NCBI GenBank assembly: GCA_902825965.1
Contig: CADEDA010000005.1
Span: 65,409-129,408, forward strand
From: an uncultured Gemmatimonadota bacterium
GTDB taxonomy: Bacteria > Gemmatimonadota > Gemmatimonadetes > Gemmatimonadales > Gemmatimonadaceae
Length of the DNA: 64,000 bases
Direction of reading: 5' to 3'
This document shows positions 53,770 to 62,968 of the stretch, piece after piece; position 1 is the stretch's first letter, and each line of letters opens with the position of its first letter. A program made the translations under genes and the position numbers. The notes under the pieces were generated by a model, which was not told where the DNA came from, did no database searches, and saw nothing but the letters and a program-made list of their open reading frames with translations.

Positions 53770-55467
53770 GTGTCGATCGCGCTCGCCGAAGCCCGTCGTG
53801 AGTTCCTCGCCCGCTGCAGCGCCCTCGGAGTGGGCGCGACGCTCTTCCCCGGCGTGCTCTGGGCCAAGGTCGCCGCCGGGGTCGAGATCACCGACGCATC
53901 GATCGTCGCGGCGGCGGAGATCGCCGGCGTGACGTTCACGGAGGAGGAGCGCAGCATGATGCTCGCGGGCCTCAAGCGGCAGACGGCGCAGCTCGACGCC
54001 CTGCACAAGATCCCGCTCGACAACGCGGTCGCACCGGCGATCGTCTTCACGCCCCTGCCGCGGGCCGATGCGGTGCCCAGGGGCCCGCAGCGCCCCGTCC
54101 GCGCGAGTCGCGTGACCGCGACGCCGCTGCCGGCCGCCGCCGAGGGACTCGCCTACGCCCCGCTCACCGAACTCGCCGACCGCGTGCGGCGCCGGCAGGT
54201 CACCAGCGAGCAGTTGACGACGATGTACCTCGATCGGCTCGCGCGGCTCGATCCGCAACTGCTCTGCACCACCTCCCTCACGCGCGAACGGGCGTTGAAG
54301 CAGGCCCGCGAGGCCGATGCCGAGATCGCGCGTGGCCGCTACAAGGGGCCGCTGCACGGCATCCCGTGGGGCGCGAAGGACCTGCTCGCGGTGAAGGGAT
54401 ATCCCACCACCTGGGGTACGCCGCCGTACAAGGACCAGGTCCTCGACTACGATGCCACCGTCGTACAGCGGCTCGATGCCGCGGGGGCGGTGCTCATCGC
54501 CAAACTCACGCTGGGCGAACTCGCACAGGGCGACCGCTGGTACGGCGGCATGACGCGGAATCCCTGGAAGCTCGACCAGGGATCGAGTGGCTCCTCCGCG
54601 GGGCCGGCCTCCGCGACGGCGGCCGGCTGCGTCGGCTTCTCCATCGGTTCGGAGACGCTGGGCTCCATCTCGTCGCCGAGCACGCGCTGTGGTGTGACCG
54701 GCCTGCGCCCGACGTTCGGGCGCGTGCCGCGCACCGGTGCGATGGCGCTGAGCTGGACGATGGACAAGCTCGGCCCCATGACACGCTCCGTGGAGGACTG
54801 CGCGCTGGTGTTCGCCGCGATCCACGGCCCCGACCAGGTGGACCAGACGGTGCACGCCGCACCATTCAACTGGGACGGCGATGCGCCACTGCGCGGCCTG
54901 CGCGTGGGGTTCGTGCAGAGTGCGTTCGACCTGCCCGTGGACCGTGGGCACGCCACGAAACCCTTCGATGACGCCGCACTCACGGTGCTGCGCGGACTCG
55001 GCATCGACCTCATCCCCGTGGAGATCCCGGAGGCCAACTATGACGCGATGCGCGTGATCCTCACGGCCGAGGCCGGCGCGGCGTTCGATGAACTCACGCG
55101 CAGCGGGCGCGTGAACCAGTTGGTCCAGCAGAACGTCGGTGCCTGGCCCAACACGTTCCGCACGGCGCGCTTCATCCCGGCGGTGGACTACATCAACGCC
55201 AACCGCGTGCGCACGCTGGCCATCCAGCAGTGGGACGCGCTCATGCAGAAGGTGGACGTGATCGTGGCGCCCACGGGGTCGACGCAGTTGATCGCGACCA
55301 ACCTCACGGGGCATCCGGCGGTGATCCTGCCGAACGGGTTCCGCGAGGACGGCACCCCGGTCTCGCTCACCTTCCTCGGGCGGCTCTTCGGCGAGGAGGC
55401 CCTGCTGCGCGTGGCGCACGCGTACCAGAAGGCGACGCCGCATCACCTGAAGCACCCGGCGCTCTGA
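53770..55467 (+). CDS. Exported amidase (amidase-signature family)
   Basis: 565 residues from GTG 53770, five bases after GGAG. ARREFLARCSALGVGATLFPG near the N-terminus is a twin-arginine signal, so it is probably exported. A ~100-residue Ala-rich/helical spacer precedes the amidase-signature domain with the Ser-cisSer-Lys triad: Lys203 (WGAKDLLA), Ser276 (GSSGSSAGP) and Ser299 (ETLGSISSP). It is closest to Glu-tRNA(Gln) amidotransferase-like/peptide amidases by fold but is not GatA, since export and spacer differ. Substrate unknown. Confidence 0.9.
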   Translation: MSIALAEARREFLARCSALGVGATLFPGVLWAKVAAGVEITDASIVAAAEIAGVTFTEEERSMMLAGLKRQTAQLDALHKIPLDNAVAPAIVFTPLPRADAVPRGPQRPVRASRVTATPLPAAAEGLAYAPLTELADRVRRRQVTSEQLTTMYLDRLARLDPQLLCTTSLTRERALKQAREADAEIARGRYKGPLHGIPWGAKDLLAVKGYPTTWGTPPYKDQVLDYDATVVQRLDAAGAVLIAKLTLGELAQGDRWYGGMTRNPWKLDQGSSGSSAGPASATAAGCVGFSIGSETLGSISSPSTRCGVTGLRPTFGRVPRTGAMALSWTMDKLGPMTRSVEDCALVFAAIHGPDQVDQTVHAAPFNWDGDAPLRGLRVGFVQSAFDLPVDRGHATKPFDDAALTVLRGLGIDLIPVEIPEANYDAMRVILTAEAGAAFDELTRSGRVNQLVQQNVGAWPNTFRTARFIPAVDYINANRVRTLAIQQWDALMQKVDVIVAPTGSTQLIATNLTGHPAVILPNGFREDGTPVSLTFLGRLFGEEALLRVAHAYQKATPHHLKHPAL

Positions 55468-55544
55468 GGCGACGTCGGGGGGGGACGCCCGGTTCAGGCG
55501 CAGGGTCGCAGCGCCGATACTCCGGGAGTCCTCTTCCGCCGCCG

Positions 55545-56378
55545 ATGCCGACACGCCGCCGCTCCCACACTGCCCACGTGCGACTCGCGACCCGCACCGC
55601 GTCCCGCCGCGCCTCCGAGCTGCTGCTGCTCGCGCTCGCCGCAGCCGTGGTGGTGAGCATGCTCGTGCTGCGTCCGCAGCCGGTGGCGGCGCAGGACGCG
55701 GGGGGCGAGCGGTGCCGCTGCGCGGCGCCGGTGCTGCCCACGCGCTGGTCGCTGTTCCTGAGCACCGGCGGGGCCCTCACGCAGACGGACGGCCTCAACG
55801 CACTGCTCGGTGCCGCCAACTACTTCGCGGTGTCGGACGATCTCATCAGCGTGGGCGGCGGTGCCTTCACCTCCTGGGGCCCGCTGCGCCTGGGTGTCGA
55901 GCACGTGCGGATGGACGCGGGTGAGGAGAGCACGCCGGCCGGTCGCCATGCGCGTCTCGAGGCGCACTACACGGTGGCGACCGTCGGCTGGGACTTCCGA
56001 CCGCGCGGCCGCCTCAGTCTCGCGCCTGCACTGGGCGTGGGGCGCGGACTGGTGACACTCGGCGTCGGCGATCGGGCCGGCGGCGCAGCGGCGCCTACCG
56101 CACCGGCACCGACCTTCGCGGAAGTGCTCGCGACGCCCGGACGCACGAGTGCGCTCCGCGGGTCGCACTGGGTGTTCGAGCCGATGCTCGCCGCCGAGTT
56201 GTTGGTGTTGCGGCGCGCGGACGCGCGGCGCGGGATCACGGTGGGCGTGCGCGGCGGGTACCGTCTGGCGCCGAACCGCGCGGACTGGACCTATCGCGGC
56301 GTCGCGGTCACGGGCACGCCGCTGGACCAGGCGAGCGGACCGGTGCTGCGCCTCACGATCGGCGTGGGCGGTCGCTGA
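55545..56378 (+). CDS. Exported outer-membrane beta-barrel-like protein
   Basis: 277 residues from ATG 55545. A long N-region with Arg and a hydrophobic signal (LLLLALAAAVVVSMLVL) ends near VAAQD. The mature part has alternating beta strands (SLFLSTGGALTQTDGL, GPLRLGVEHVRMD, HYTVATVGWDFRPRGRLSLAPALGVG) and ends with VLRLTIGVGGR, as in small OmpW/OmpX-like barrels. Two Cys (CRC) occur just after the signal. Its last 26 bases overlap the end of the convergent glycosyltransferase gene. Confidence 0.7.
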   Translation: MPTRRRSHTAHVRLATRTASRRASELLLLALAAAVVVSMLVLRPQPVAAQDAGGERCRCAAPVLPTRWSLFLSTGGALTQTDGLNALLGAANYFAVSDDLISVGGGAFTSWGPLRLGVEHVRMDAGEESTPAGRHARLEAHYTVATVGWDFRPRGRLSLAPALGVGRGLVTLGVGDRAGGAAAPTAPAPTFAEVLATPGRTSALRGSHWVFEPMLAAELLVLRRADARRGITVGVRGGYRLAPNRADWTYRGVAVTGTPLDQASGPVLRLTIGVGGR

Positions 56379-57525
56379 CCACCGCGGCGAGGAGCTGCTC
56401 CACGCTGCGCGTCATCGCGCGCACGGAGAACCGCGCGACCGCATCGTCATAGGCCCGCTGCACCATCGCCTCGCGCAGCGCGGGCGCCATCGCCCGGAGC
56501 CGACGCACCGCATCGGCGAGCGCGACGGGATCGCCGGGCTTCACGAGCAGGCCCGTGTCACCGTCGCGGAGGATCTCACGGACACCGCCCGCGTCGGTGG
56601 CGATGACCGGACGCCGCGACAGCATCGCCTCCACCACCACGCGCCCGAACGGCTCGGCCTCCACTGCGCTGTGCACCACGGCATCCGCCGCGCGCAGGAT
56701 GGTGGGCACGTCCTGCCGCTCCCCCAGGAACTGCACCCGCGAGCCGAGCTCGAGGCCCTTCACTTGCGCGTGCAGCTTGGCGGCGTAGTCGTCCTCGCCG
56801 AAGAGCGGCGCCCCGACGATCCAGGTCTGCGTGCCGGGCAGGTCCTGCGTCGCCGCGATGACGACGTGCTGCCCCTTCCACGGGGCCAGCCGCGCCACGG
56901 CGGCGAGCACGTAGGCACCGTCCGGGGCGATCTGTCGGCGCACGGCGGCCGCGGCGGCCGGGCTCACGGCGTCGAACGCCTCGGGCGAGAGGCCGTTGTG
57001 CACCACGTGCACGAGTTCGGCGCTGCCGCCAGCCTCGATGAATGCCGCCGCCGTGGCCTGCGAGTTGGCGATGACCGCCGCGGCCCGCGCGTTCGCGAGC
57101 AGCACGGCGGCGCGGATGTTGGCCGACGAGAAGTGCGCGGTGGTCAGGATGTCCCGCAGGTGCCAGACCACGGGGCGCCGGGCGAGGAGGCCGGCCGCGG
57201 CGGCCACCACGAAGGACTTCTGCGAGTTGGCATGGATGACGTCGACATCCCGTGCGCTCTTGGCGACGCGGGTCGCGAGGCGCGCCACGTCCGTGAGTGC
57301 CCCGAGCCCCGGTGCACCCGACTCGCGCTTCACCGACGCGAGGGCACCCAGGGGTTCGATGGCGGTGGGCACGTCGCGCTTGCGCAGGGCCTCGATGAAC
57401 GGGCCGTCGCCGAGCACCATCACCTCACGCTCGCCGCGCCAGTGCGCGGCGAGGTCCAGCAGCGAGCGCTCGCCGCCGCCGAGCACGGCGCTGTGCGCCA
57501 GGAACAGCACGCGCGGCGCGCTCAT
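56353..57525 (-). CDS. Glycosyltransferase family 4 protein
   Basis: 390 residues from ATG 57525, overlapping the upstream gene's stop (ATGA). GT-B: glycine-rich GGGERSLLDLAAHW at the acceptor side, VARLAPWKGQHVVI and EAEPFGRVVVEAMLSRRPVIATDAGG at the nucleotide-sugar side (Glu-x7-Glu motif). It is the last gene of a leftward chain of glycosyltransferases and would add a sugar to a surface glycan. Confidence 0.92.
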   Translation of the reverse strand: MSAPRVLFLAHSAVLGGGERSLLDLAAHWRGEREVMVLGDGPFIEALRKRDVPTAIEPLGALASVKRESGAPGLGALTDVARLATRVAKSARDVDVIHANSQKSFVVAAAAGLLARRPVVWHLRDILTTAHFSSANIRAAVLLANARAAAVIANSQATAAAFIEAGGSAELVHVVHNGLSPEAFDAVSPAAAAAVRRQIAPDGAYVLAAVARLAPWKGQHVVIAATQDLPGTQTWIVGAPLFGEDDYAAKLHAQVKGLELGSRVQFLGERQDVPTILRAADAVVHSAVEAEPFGRVVVEAMLSRRPVIATDAGGVREILRDGDTGLLVKPGDPVALADAVRRLRAMAPALREAMVQRAYDDAVARFSVRAMTRSVEQLLAAVVSDRPRRS

Positions 57526-58718
57526 GCGGCCACCGCGCGCAGCTGGTCCGCCACCTGGGCCGCGATGGTCGTCCAGTCGAAGTGGGCGCGGGCGTGCGCC
57601 ACGCAGCGGTCGGCCGACGGCAGGCGATGGACCCCGCGCAGCGCGGCGATGAGGCCGTCGGCGATCGCGTCGGGTGTGCTGTCGCGCAGCACCAGCTGCG
57701 GATCGAGCGCGCGCACGGTCTCGGGCAGCCCGCCCACCGGCGTCACCAGCGCCGGCGTCCCCGCCGCGAGTGACTCCGGGACGATCAGTCCGAACCCCTC
57801 GAGCGCGACGGTCGGCACGACGGAAAGATCGGCGGCGCGGTACGCCAGCGCGAGGCGCTCCTCGGGCACGAAGCCGAGCAGGCGCACACAGCCGTCGAGT
57901 CCCGCGTCCGCGATCCGCGCGGCATAGGCCGCGCGCTCGGGCCCATCGCCGGCGATCATCACCTGGACCTGCGGCACGGCGGCCCGCAGGCGCGGCACGG
58001 CCGCGAGCAGACGGTCGATGCCGGTGCGCCGCACGAGCCGGCGCACGGCGAGCACCGTCGGCGCGGTTGCGGGCCAGCCGAGCGCGGCGCGGGCGTCGGC
58101 GCGGCTCGGCAGCGCGAGCATCGCGCCGACGTCCACACCGCCGGGGATCACCACGATCCGCTCGCGCGGGACGCCGTACCGCTGCTGCAGCAGCGTGGCG
58201 AAGGCCTCCGAGAGCACGATGCACCGTGCTGCGCGCCGGTACACCGTGCGCTCGAGCCGCGCGCGCCACCACGCCGACACCGCACCACGCCCCTCGGTGC
58301 GCGACTCGTCGGCCCAGGGCCCATGGAACTGCACCACCAGCGGGATGCGCGCGGCATACGGCAGCAGCGCAGCGCCGTACGGCGCGAAGTGCGAGACGAG
58401 CACATCCGGGCGGCGCGCGGCGATCGCGCGACGGACGGCGCGCCGCGCCGCGAGCACGCGCGCAACCGTGGACGCGGCCGGTGACGCGAACGACGCGATG
58501 CGCGCCGTGACCTCGCCGCCATCCTGCCGCAGCGTGCCGGGCGCCCGCGCCGCCGCTACCAGGCCCTCCACGCTCACGCCCTGCGCCGGCAGGCGTTCGG
58601 CGAGGGCCGCGAAGTAGCGATTGAGCCCGCCGGCCTCCTCGCCCTGCCAGCCGAGCCCGATCTGCAGCGTATGCAGGCGCGGTGCGCGCGCGGCGGTCGC
58701 GTCCGCGCTCACGCGCAC
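57522..58718 (-). CDS. Glycosyltransferase family 4 protein
   Basis: 398 residues. GT-B protein with GEEAGGLNRYFAALAERL in the acceptor domain, VLAVRRLVRRTGIDRLLAAV and TVALEGFGLIVPESLAAGTPALVTPVGG with the Glu-x7-Glu motif. Its start overlaps the end of the upstream gene by 10 bases and its stop overlaps the next start (ATGA). Probable polymerising or capping transferase of a surface polysaccharide. Confidence 0.92.
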   Translation of the reverse strand: MRVSADATAARAPRLHTLQIGLGWQGEEAGGLNRYFAALAERLPAQGVSVEGLVAAARAPGTLRQDGGEVTARIASFASPAASTVARVLAARRAVRRAIAARRPDVLVSHFAPYGAALLPYAARIPLVVQFHGPWADESRTEGRGAVSAWWRARLERTVYRRAARCIVLSEAFATLLQQRYGVPRERIVVIPGGVDVGAMLALPSRADARAALGWPATAPTVLAVRRLVRRTGIDRLLAAVPRLRAAVPQVQVMIAGDGPERAAYAARIADAGLDGCVRLLGFVPEERLALAYRAADLSVVPTVALEGFGLIVPESLAAGTPALVTPVGGLPETVRALDPQLVLRDSTPDAIADGLIAALRGVHRLPSADRCVAHARAHFDWTTIAAQVADQLRAVAA

Positions 58719-59824
58719 ACCTCGCGCAGCACTGCCAGGTGCTCCGCTGCGATGCGGTCCCAGGCGTAGCGCCGCGAGGATTCCAGCGCCGCGTCACTCA
58801 TCACGCGCCGGCGGCGCGCGTCATCACGCAGCGCCGTGAGATGCACGCGCAGGGCGTCGGGGCCGTAGTCGCTCAGGAACCCGTTGACGCCCGGCGTGAT
58901 GAGGTCCTCGGTGCCGTTGATCGCATGCGCGATGATCGGCAGTCCGCTGGCCGCCGCCTCGAGCGTGACCAGCGAGAAGGCCTCGTAGCGCGACGGGAAG
59001 AGCAGGACGTCCGCGCTCTGGTACCAGCGTTCGGGTTCGCGCGACATGCCCGCGAAGTGCACCTGCGCGGCCGCGCCCACCTTGGCGGCGTGCTGGCGCA
59101 TCACCTCCTGGTCCCCGGCGCCGACGACCACGAGCATCACGTCCGCGAGGCCCGCGATGGCGGAGATGGCGTCGCGCAGGCCCTTCCGCTCCCAGTCACC
59201 GCCGATGAACAGCGCGACCATCATGTCGCGCGGCACGCCGAGCTGCATGCGCAGCAGGCGTTTGTTGGTGCCGTCCACCGGACGGAACACGGCGTGGTCC
59301 ACGCCGTTGGGGATGACCGTCACCTTGGACGCGGGGACGCCGTACTCCTCCTGCAGCTCCCGACCCACGCCGGAGGAGACCGCGATGACGCGACGGAGCC
59401 GCGAAGCGCCGTACGCGCGCCGTTCGCTGGCCACGAACTGCGCCTGCACCGCCCGCTGCCAGACGCGCCGCAGCGCGCCACCGCCCCGCAGGCCCCCGAA
59501 CCGGCGCGTGAAGGCCGCTTGGCAGAACTGCGCGGTGATGACGTCCGCCTCGCGTGCCGCCGCACCGATGCTCTGCGTGAGCGTCGAGCCGAGGGCCGCG
59601 GCCCGCTGCGACGCCGCGCGGGCGAAACGCATGGTGCGAAGTACGGTGGGACCGGCGCCCGCGGCGACGCGCTCGAACCGGTGCGGCACCTCGGGCAACT
59701 CGCAGACACTCGCGATCACCCGCAGGTCGAGCACGGGCGCGAGTCGCGTGAGCACCTCGGCGGCGGCGCGTTCCTGCCCGCCCCGCCGATGCACCTCGAG
59801 CGCCACGAAACTGAGCGAGATCAC
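58709..59824 (-). CDS. Glycosyltransferase family 4 protein
   Basis: 371 residues. GT-B: EVHRRGGQERAAAEVLTRLA at the N-terminus (Gly-Gly-x-Glu-Arg motif), VIAVSSGVGRELQEEYGVP, FIGGDWERKGLRDAISAI, and SRYEAFSLVTLEAAASGLPIIAH (Glu-x7-Glu). Start ATG 59824 overlaps the stop of the upstream gene by four bases. Same leftward chain. Confidence 0.92.
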   Translation of the reverse strand: MISLSFVALEVHRRGGQERAAAEVLTRLAPVLDLRVIASVCELPEVPHRFERVAAGAGPTVLRTMRFARAASQRAAALGSTLTQSIGAAAREADVITAQFCQAAFTRRFGGLRGGGALRRVWQRAVQAQFVASERRAYGASRLRRVIAVSSGVGRELQEEYGVPASKVTVIPNGVDHAVFRPVDGTNKRLLRMQLGVPRDMMVALFIGGDWERKGLRDAISAIAGLADVMLVVVGAGDQEVMRQHAAKVGAAAQVHFAGMSREPERWYQSADVLLFPSRYEAFSLVTLEAAASGLPIIAHAINGTEDLITPGVNGFLSDYGPDALRVHLTALRDDARRRRVMSDAALESSRRYAWDRIAAEHLAVLREVCA

Positions 59825-60894
59825 GGGAGGGAAGTTCGGTAGAGGGCGAGGGTCTCGTCCACCATGCGCGAGACGTGGTAGCGGTCGAGGCCTTCCGTGG
59901 CGGCCTGCGCCAGCGCACGGCGGCGGTCGGGATCCGCGAGCAGCGCCGTGAGCGCGGTCGCGAGCGCACCCGGGTCGAGGGCAGGCACCAGCAGGCCCGC
60001 CCGCCCCCCGTCGAGCGACTCCGGCACCCCGTCCACGGCCGTCGCCACGATCGCGCAGCCGGCGGCACGCGCCTCGCCGATCACGATCGGGAACGATTCA
60101 CGCCGCGAGGCCAGCACGAACACGTCCGCCGCGCGGAGGAACGGCTGCGGATCGCGCTGGAAGCCGTGGAAGTGCACGCGGTCCGCCACAGCGCTGCGCC
60201 GCGCCTGCTCCTCGAACCGCGCACGGTCCGGTCCGTCGCCCACCAGGTGCAGCTGCACGTCCGCCCGCGCGGCCGCCACCTGCGCGAAGGCCGTGAGGAG
60301 GTCGGCGATCCCCTTCCGCTCGTTCATGCCCGCGACCGTGACGATCGCCGGCCTGGCGATGGCGGCAGGCGTGGCACGCGCGAGGGCCGGCAGCCGCGGC
60401 GAGCCGATGGTGCCGTTGAGCACCACGCGCAGCTTCGACGGGCGGACACCGCGGCGGCGCATCGTCTCGGCCACCGCCGTGCCGCAGCAGAGCACGACGT
60501 CGGCGACACCCATCACGCGCGCCGAGCGCTGGTAGACGTTGTGCACGTGCCCCACCAGCAGCGGCGGGCGGCCCCCACGCACGGCGGCCGCGAGCACCAC
60601 GCCCGTCATCATGTGGGCGTGTACGACGTCCGGCCTCCACGCGGCGAGGAGCTGCCGGAGCGCACGCGTGGCGCGCCACAGCGTGAGCGGGCGCCGCGTC
60701 TGGTCGATGCGGTGGTGCACGATGCGCCAGTCGGCGAGCCGGGACTCGAACTCCCCGCCCGCCGACGCGATCGCGACATCGTGCCCCCCGCGGGCCTGGC
60801 CCCACGCGAGATCGATCGCGGTGTTGATGATCCCGTTGCCGGTCTCGCGCACGGTGTTGAGCAGGTGCAGGATGCGGAGCGGTGCGGCGCTCAT
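59821..60894 (-). CDS. Glycosyltransferase family 4 protein
   Basis: 357 residues. Features: NTVRETGNGIINTAIDLAW (acceptor side), HAHMMTGVVLAAAVRG, VAGMNERKGIADLLTAF and SRRESFPIVIGEARAAGCAIVATAVDG. Overlaps neighbours on both sides by four bases (ATGA). The donor sugar cannot be told from sequence. Confidence 0.92.
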   Translation of the reverse strand: MSAAPLRILHLLNTVRETGNGIINTAIDLAWGQARGGHDVAIASAGGEFESRLADWRIVHHRIDQTRRPLTLWRATRALRQLLAAWRPDVVHAHMMTGVVLAAAVRGGRPPLLVGHVHNVYQRSARVMGVADVVLCCGTAVAETMRRRGVRPSKLRVVLNGTIGSPRLPALARATPAAIARPAIVTVAGMNERKGIADLLTAFAQVAAARADVQLHLVGDGPDRARFEEQARRSAVADRVHFHGFQRDPQPFLRAADVFVLASRRESFPIVIGEARAAGCAIVATAVDGVPESLDGGRAGLLVPALDPGALATALTALLADPDRRRALAQAATEGLDRYHVSRMVDETLALYRTSLP

Positions 60895-62021
60895 GGCTCC
60901 TCCTCCAGCGCCAGCTCGAGGATCGCCGCGGTGGCCGCCTCGGCGTAGCGCTCGGCGGAGAACTCCCGTGCCCGCACACGCGCGGCCAACGCGCAGCGCG
61001 CAGCGAGAGCGGGATCGTCGAGGAAACGCCGGAGCGCGGCGGCCATCGCCTGCTCGTCCGCGAACGGCACCAGCAGGCCCTGCTCCCCGTGGACGATGAG
61101 CTCCGCGGGGCCGCCCGCGGCGCCGGCGATCACCGGCTTCCCGAGCGCCATCGCTTCCACCACCACGATGCCGAAGGGTTCGCGGTCCGACGCATGCACC
61201 ACGATGTCCATCGCCTGCATCCAGCGTGGCACGTCCGCCTGGAACCCGGCGAAGTGCACGGCGTGCTCCACCCCGAGCCGCCGCGCGAGGGCGCGCAACT
61301 CATCGCCGTACGCCGGCTCCGTGTCGTGTGCACCGCCGACCACGACGAGCGTCGCGTCGGGATGCCCCGCGCGCACGGCCGGTAGCGCCGCGATCACCGT
61401 GTGCATGCCCTTCCAGCGCTGCAGGCGCCCGACGATGCCGATGAGCGGCCCCTGCGCGGGCAGGCCGAGTCGTTGCCGCAGTGCCGCGGGCGACTCGCCG
61501 CGCACGGCGTCGAATCGCTCGAGCGAGGCGCCAGGATACACGAGCCGCTGCGCCCGCGGCGGCCACACGCGCGCCTGCGCGGCCGCGACGTCCCGCGAGA
61601 GCACGAGCACCCCGCGTGCCCGGCAGAACGTGGCGATACGGTCGATCCAGTCCGGCTCCGGCAGTCCCACCTGGTACCAAGCCGCCGGGATGTCGGCGAT
61701 CCACGCCGCCGGGCCCGCGAGCAGCTGTGAGGCCGCCATCCACCCGAACACCAGTGACACTTGCCGTTCACGCGCGAGCGCCGCGATCCGCCGGATCGCC
61801 TGCCAGCGTCGCCAGAGCTCGCGGATGCGGCCCGCCTCCACGAGATGTGTCTCCACCCCGAGTGCCCGCGTCTCGGCGACCATCGGCCCGTCCTTGGTGA
61901 AGACGGCGATCCACTCCACGCCACGGCCGCGCCCGTGCTGCATGAGTTGGCGGAACATCATCTCGCCGCCGCCGAGCTGTTCGCCGAGCGGCATGACGAC
62001 GAGGACGCGCAGATCCGTCAT
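60891..62021 (-). CDS. Glycosyltransferase family 4 protein
   Basis: 376 residues from ATG 62021; the longer in-frame extension lies within the upstream gene. Features: LGEQLGGGEMMFRQLMQH, IVGRLQRWKGMHTVIAAL, VVVGGAHDTEPAYGDELRALARRLG and SDREPFGIVVVEAMALGKPVIAG. Coupled to both neighbours by four-base overlaps. Confidence 0.92.
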   Translation of the reverse strand: MTDLRVLVVMPLGEQLGGGEMMFRQLMQHGRGRGVEWIAVFTKDGPMVAETRALGVETHLVEAGRIRELWRRWQAIRRIAALARERQVSLVFGWMAASQLLAGPAAWIADIPAAWYQVGLPEPDWIDRIATFCRARGVLVLSRDVAAAQARVWPPRAQRLVYPGASLERFDAVRGESPAALRQRLGLPAQGPLIGIVGRLQRWKGMHTVIAALPAVRAGHPDATLVVVGGAHDTEPAYGDELRALARRLGVEHAVHFAGFQADVPRWMQAMDIVVHASDREPFGIVVVEAMALGKPVIAGAAGGPAELIVHGEQGLLVPFADEQAMAAALRRFLDDPALAARCALAARVRAREFSAERYAEAATAAILELALEEEP

Positions 62022-62968
62022 GCGACCCGCCGGGGATGCCGGAAGGTCTGGCGCGCCGCCGCGCGCCCCGCGCGCGCGGCCTGCCAGGCATCGCGCGCCC
62101 ACGGATGCCCCTGCAGCGCGAGCCGCAGTGCCGCGAGCACGCCCGGGTTGGACGTGGTCCCGACGGCAGCCGCGAAGCAGCGATACACGAGGCCGTACAC
62201 GCCCCGCTGATGCTCCAGCAGCAGGAGCGTCTCGTTGTGCACCGCATCCGCGAACGCCGCCGCCCCGAACGTGCCGCGATGGAACTGGTCGTCGCCCGTG
62301 CGCGGCGCCACGTGGTGTTCGACGGCGATCGCCGGGTCGTACACCAGCCGCCAACCGGCGCGGCGCATCGGCAGGCAGAGCGCCAGTTCCCAGTGCACCT
62401 GTGCCCCGCTGCCGCGCAGGCGGTCGTCGAACCCGACCTCCCGCAGCAGCTCGGCGCGGAACGCGCAGTTCACACCCTTGAGGACATCGACGTCGCGCGC
62501 CGGCCCCGCGCCGAGGTGGTGGTTCCCGATCACGCGGCCGAACCATTGCACGCGGCCCACCACAGGCGCGTCGCCGCGCTCGAGCGGCTGCCAGTCGCGC
62601 CCGCCGGCGCCGGCGATGCGCGGGTCCCGCGCGAAGGTCGCGATGAGCCGCTCGATCCAGTCCTCGCGCGGTTCGGCGTCGTCATCGGTGAGGGCGATCA
62701 GTGCCGTCGTCGCACAGCCGACGCCGTGCCGCATCGCGGCGATCACCCCCTGCGCGTGGATGGTCTCCAGCCGCACACGCACTGCCGCGTCGAACCGCAC
62801 GGCCCTGGCGGCGGCGATGGTCGCGTCGTCGCCGTGGCGCAGCACCACGATGACCTCGTCGGGTTGCCGGCGTTGTCCGTTGAGCGCTCGGAGGCATCGC
62901 GCGAGGGCCTCCGGTCGCTGCCACGCCGGGACCACGACTGCGATGGTGGCGCGCGGGGCGGGGCTCAT
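62018..62968 (-). CDS. Glycosyltransferase family 2 protein
   Basis: 316 residues from ATG 62968. GT-A fold: IAVVVPAWQRPEALARCLRALNGQ at the N-terminus, then the metal-binding Asp-rich ALTDDDAEPREDWIERLIATF. C-terminal HWELALCLPMRRAGWRLVYDPAIAVEHHVAPR resembles the GT2 acceptor region. It follows a second GT2 gene by a four-base overlap. Confidence 0.92.
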   Translation of the reverse strand: MSPAPRATIAVVVPAWQRPEALARCLRALNGQRRQPDEVIVVLRHGDDATIAAARAVRFDAAVRVRLETIHAQGVIAAMRHGVGCATTALIALTDDDAEPREDWIERLIATFARDPRIAGAGGRDWQPLERGDAPVVGRVQWFGRVIGNHHLGAGPARDVDVLKGVNCAFRAELLREVGFDDRLRGSGAQVHWELALCLPMRRAGWRLVYDPAIAVEHHVAPRTGDDQFHRGTFGAAAFADAVHNETLLLLEHQRGVYGLVYRCFAAAVGTTSNPGVLAALRLALQGHPWARDAWQAARAGRAAARQTFRHPRRVA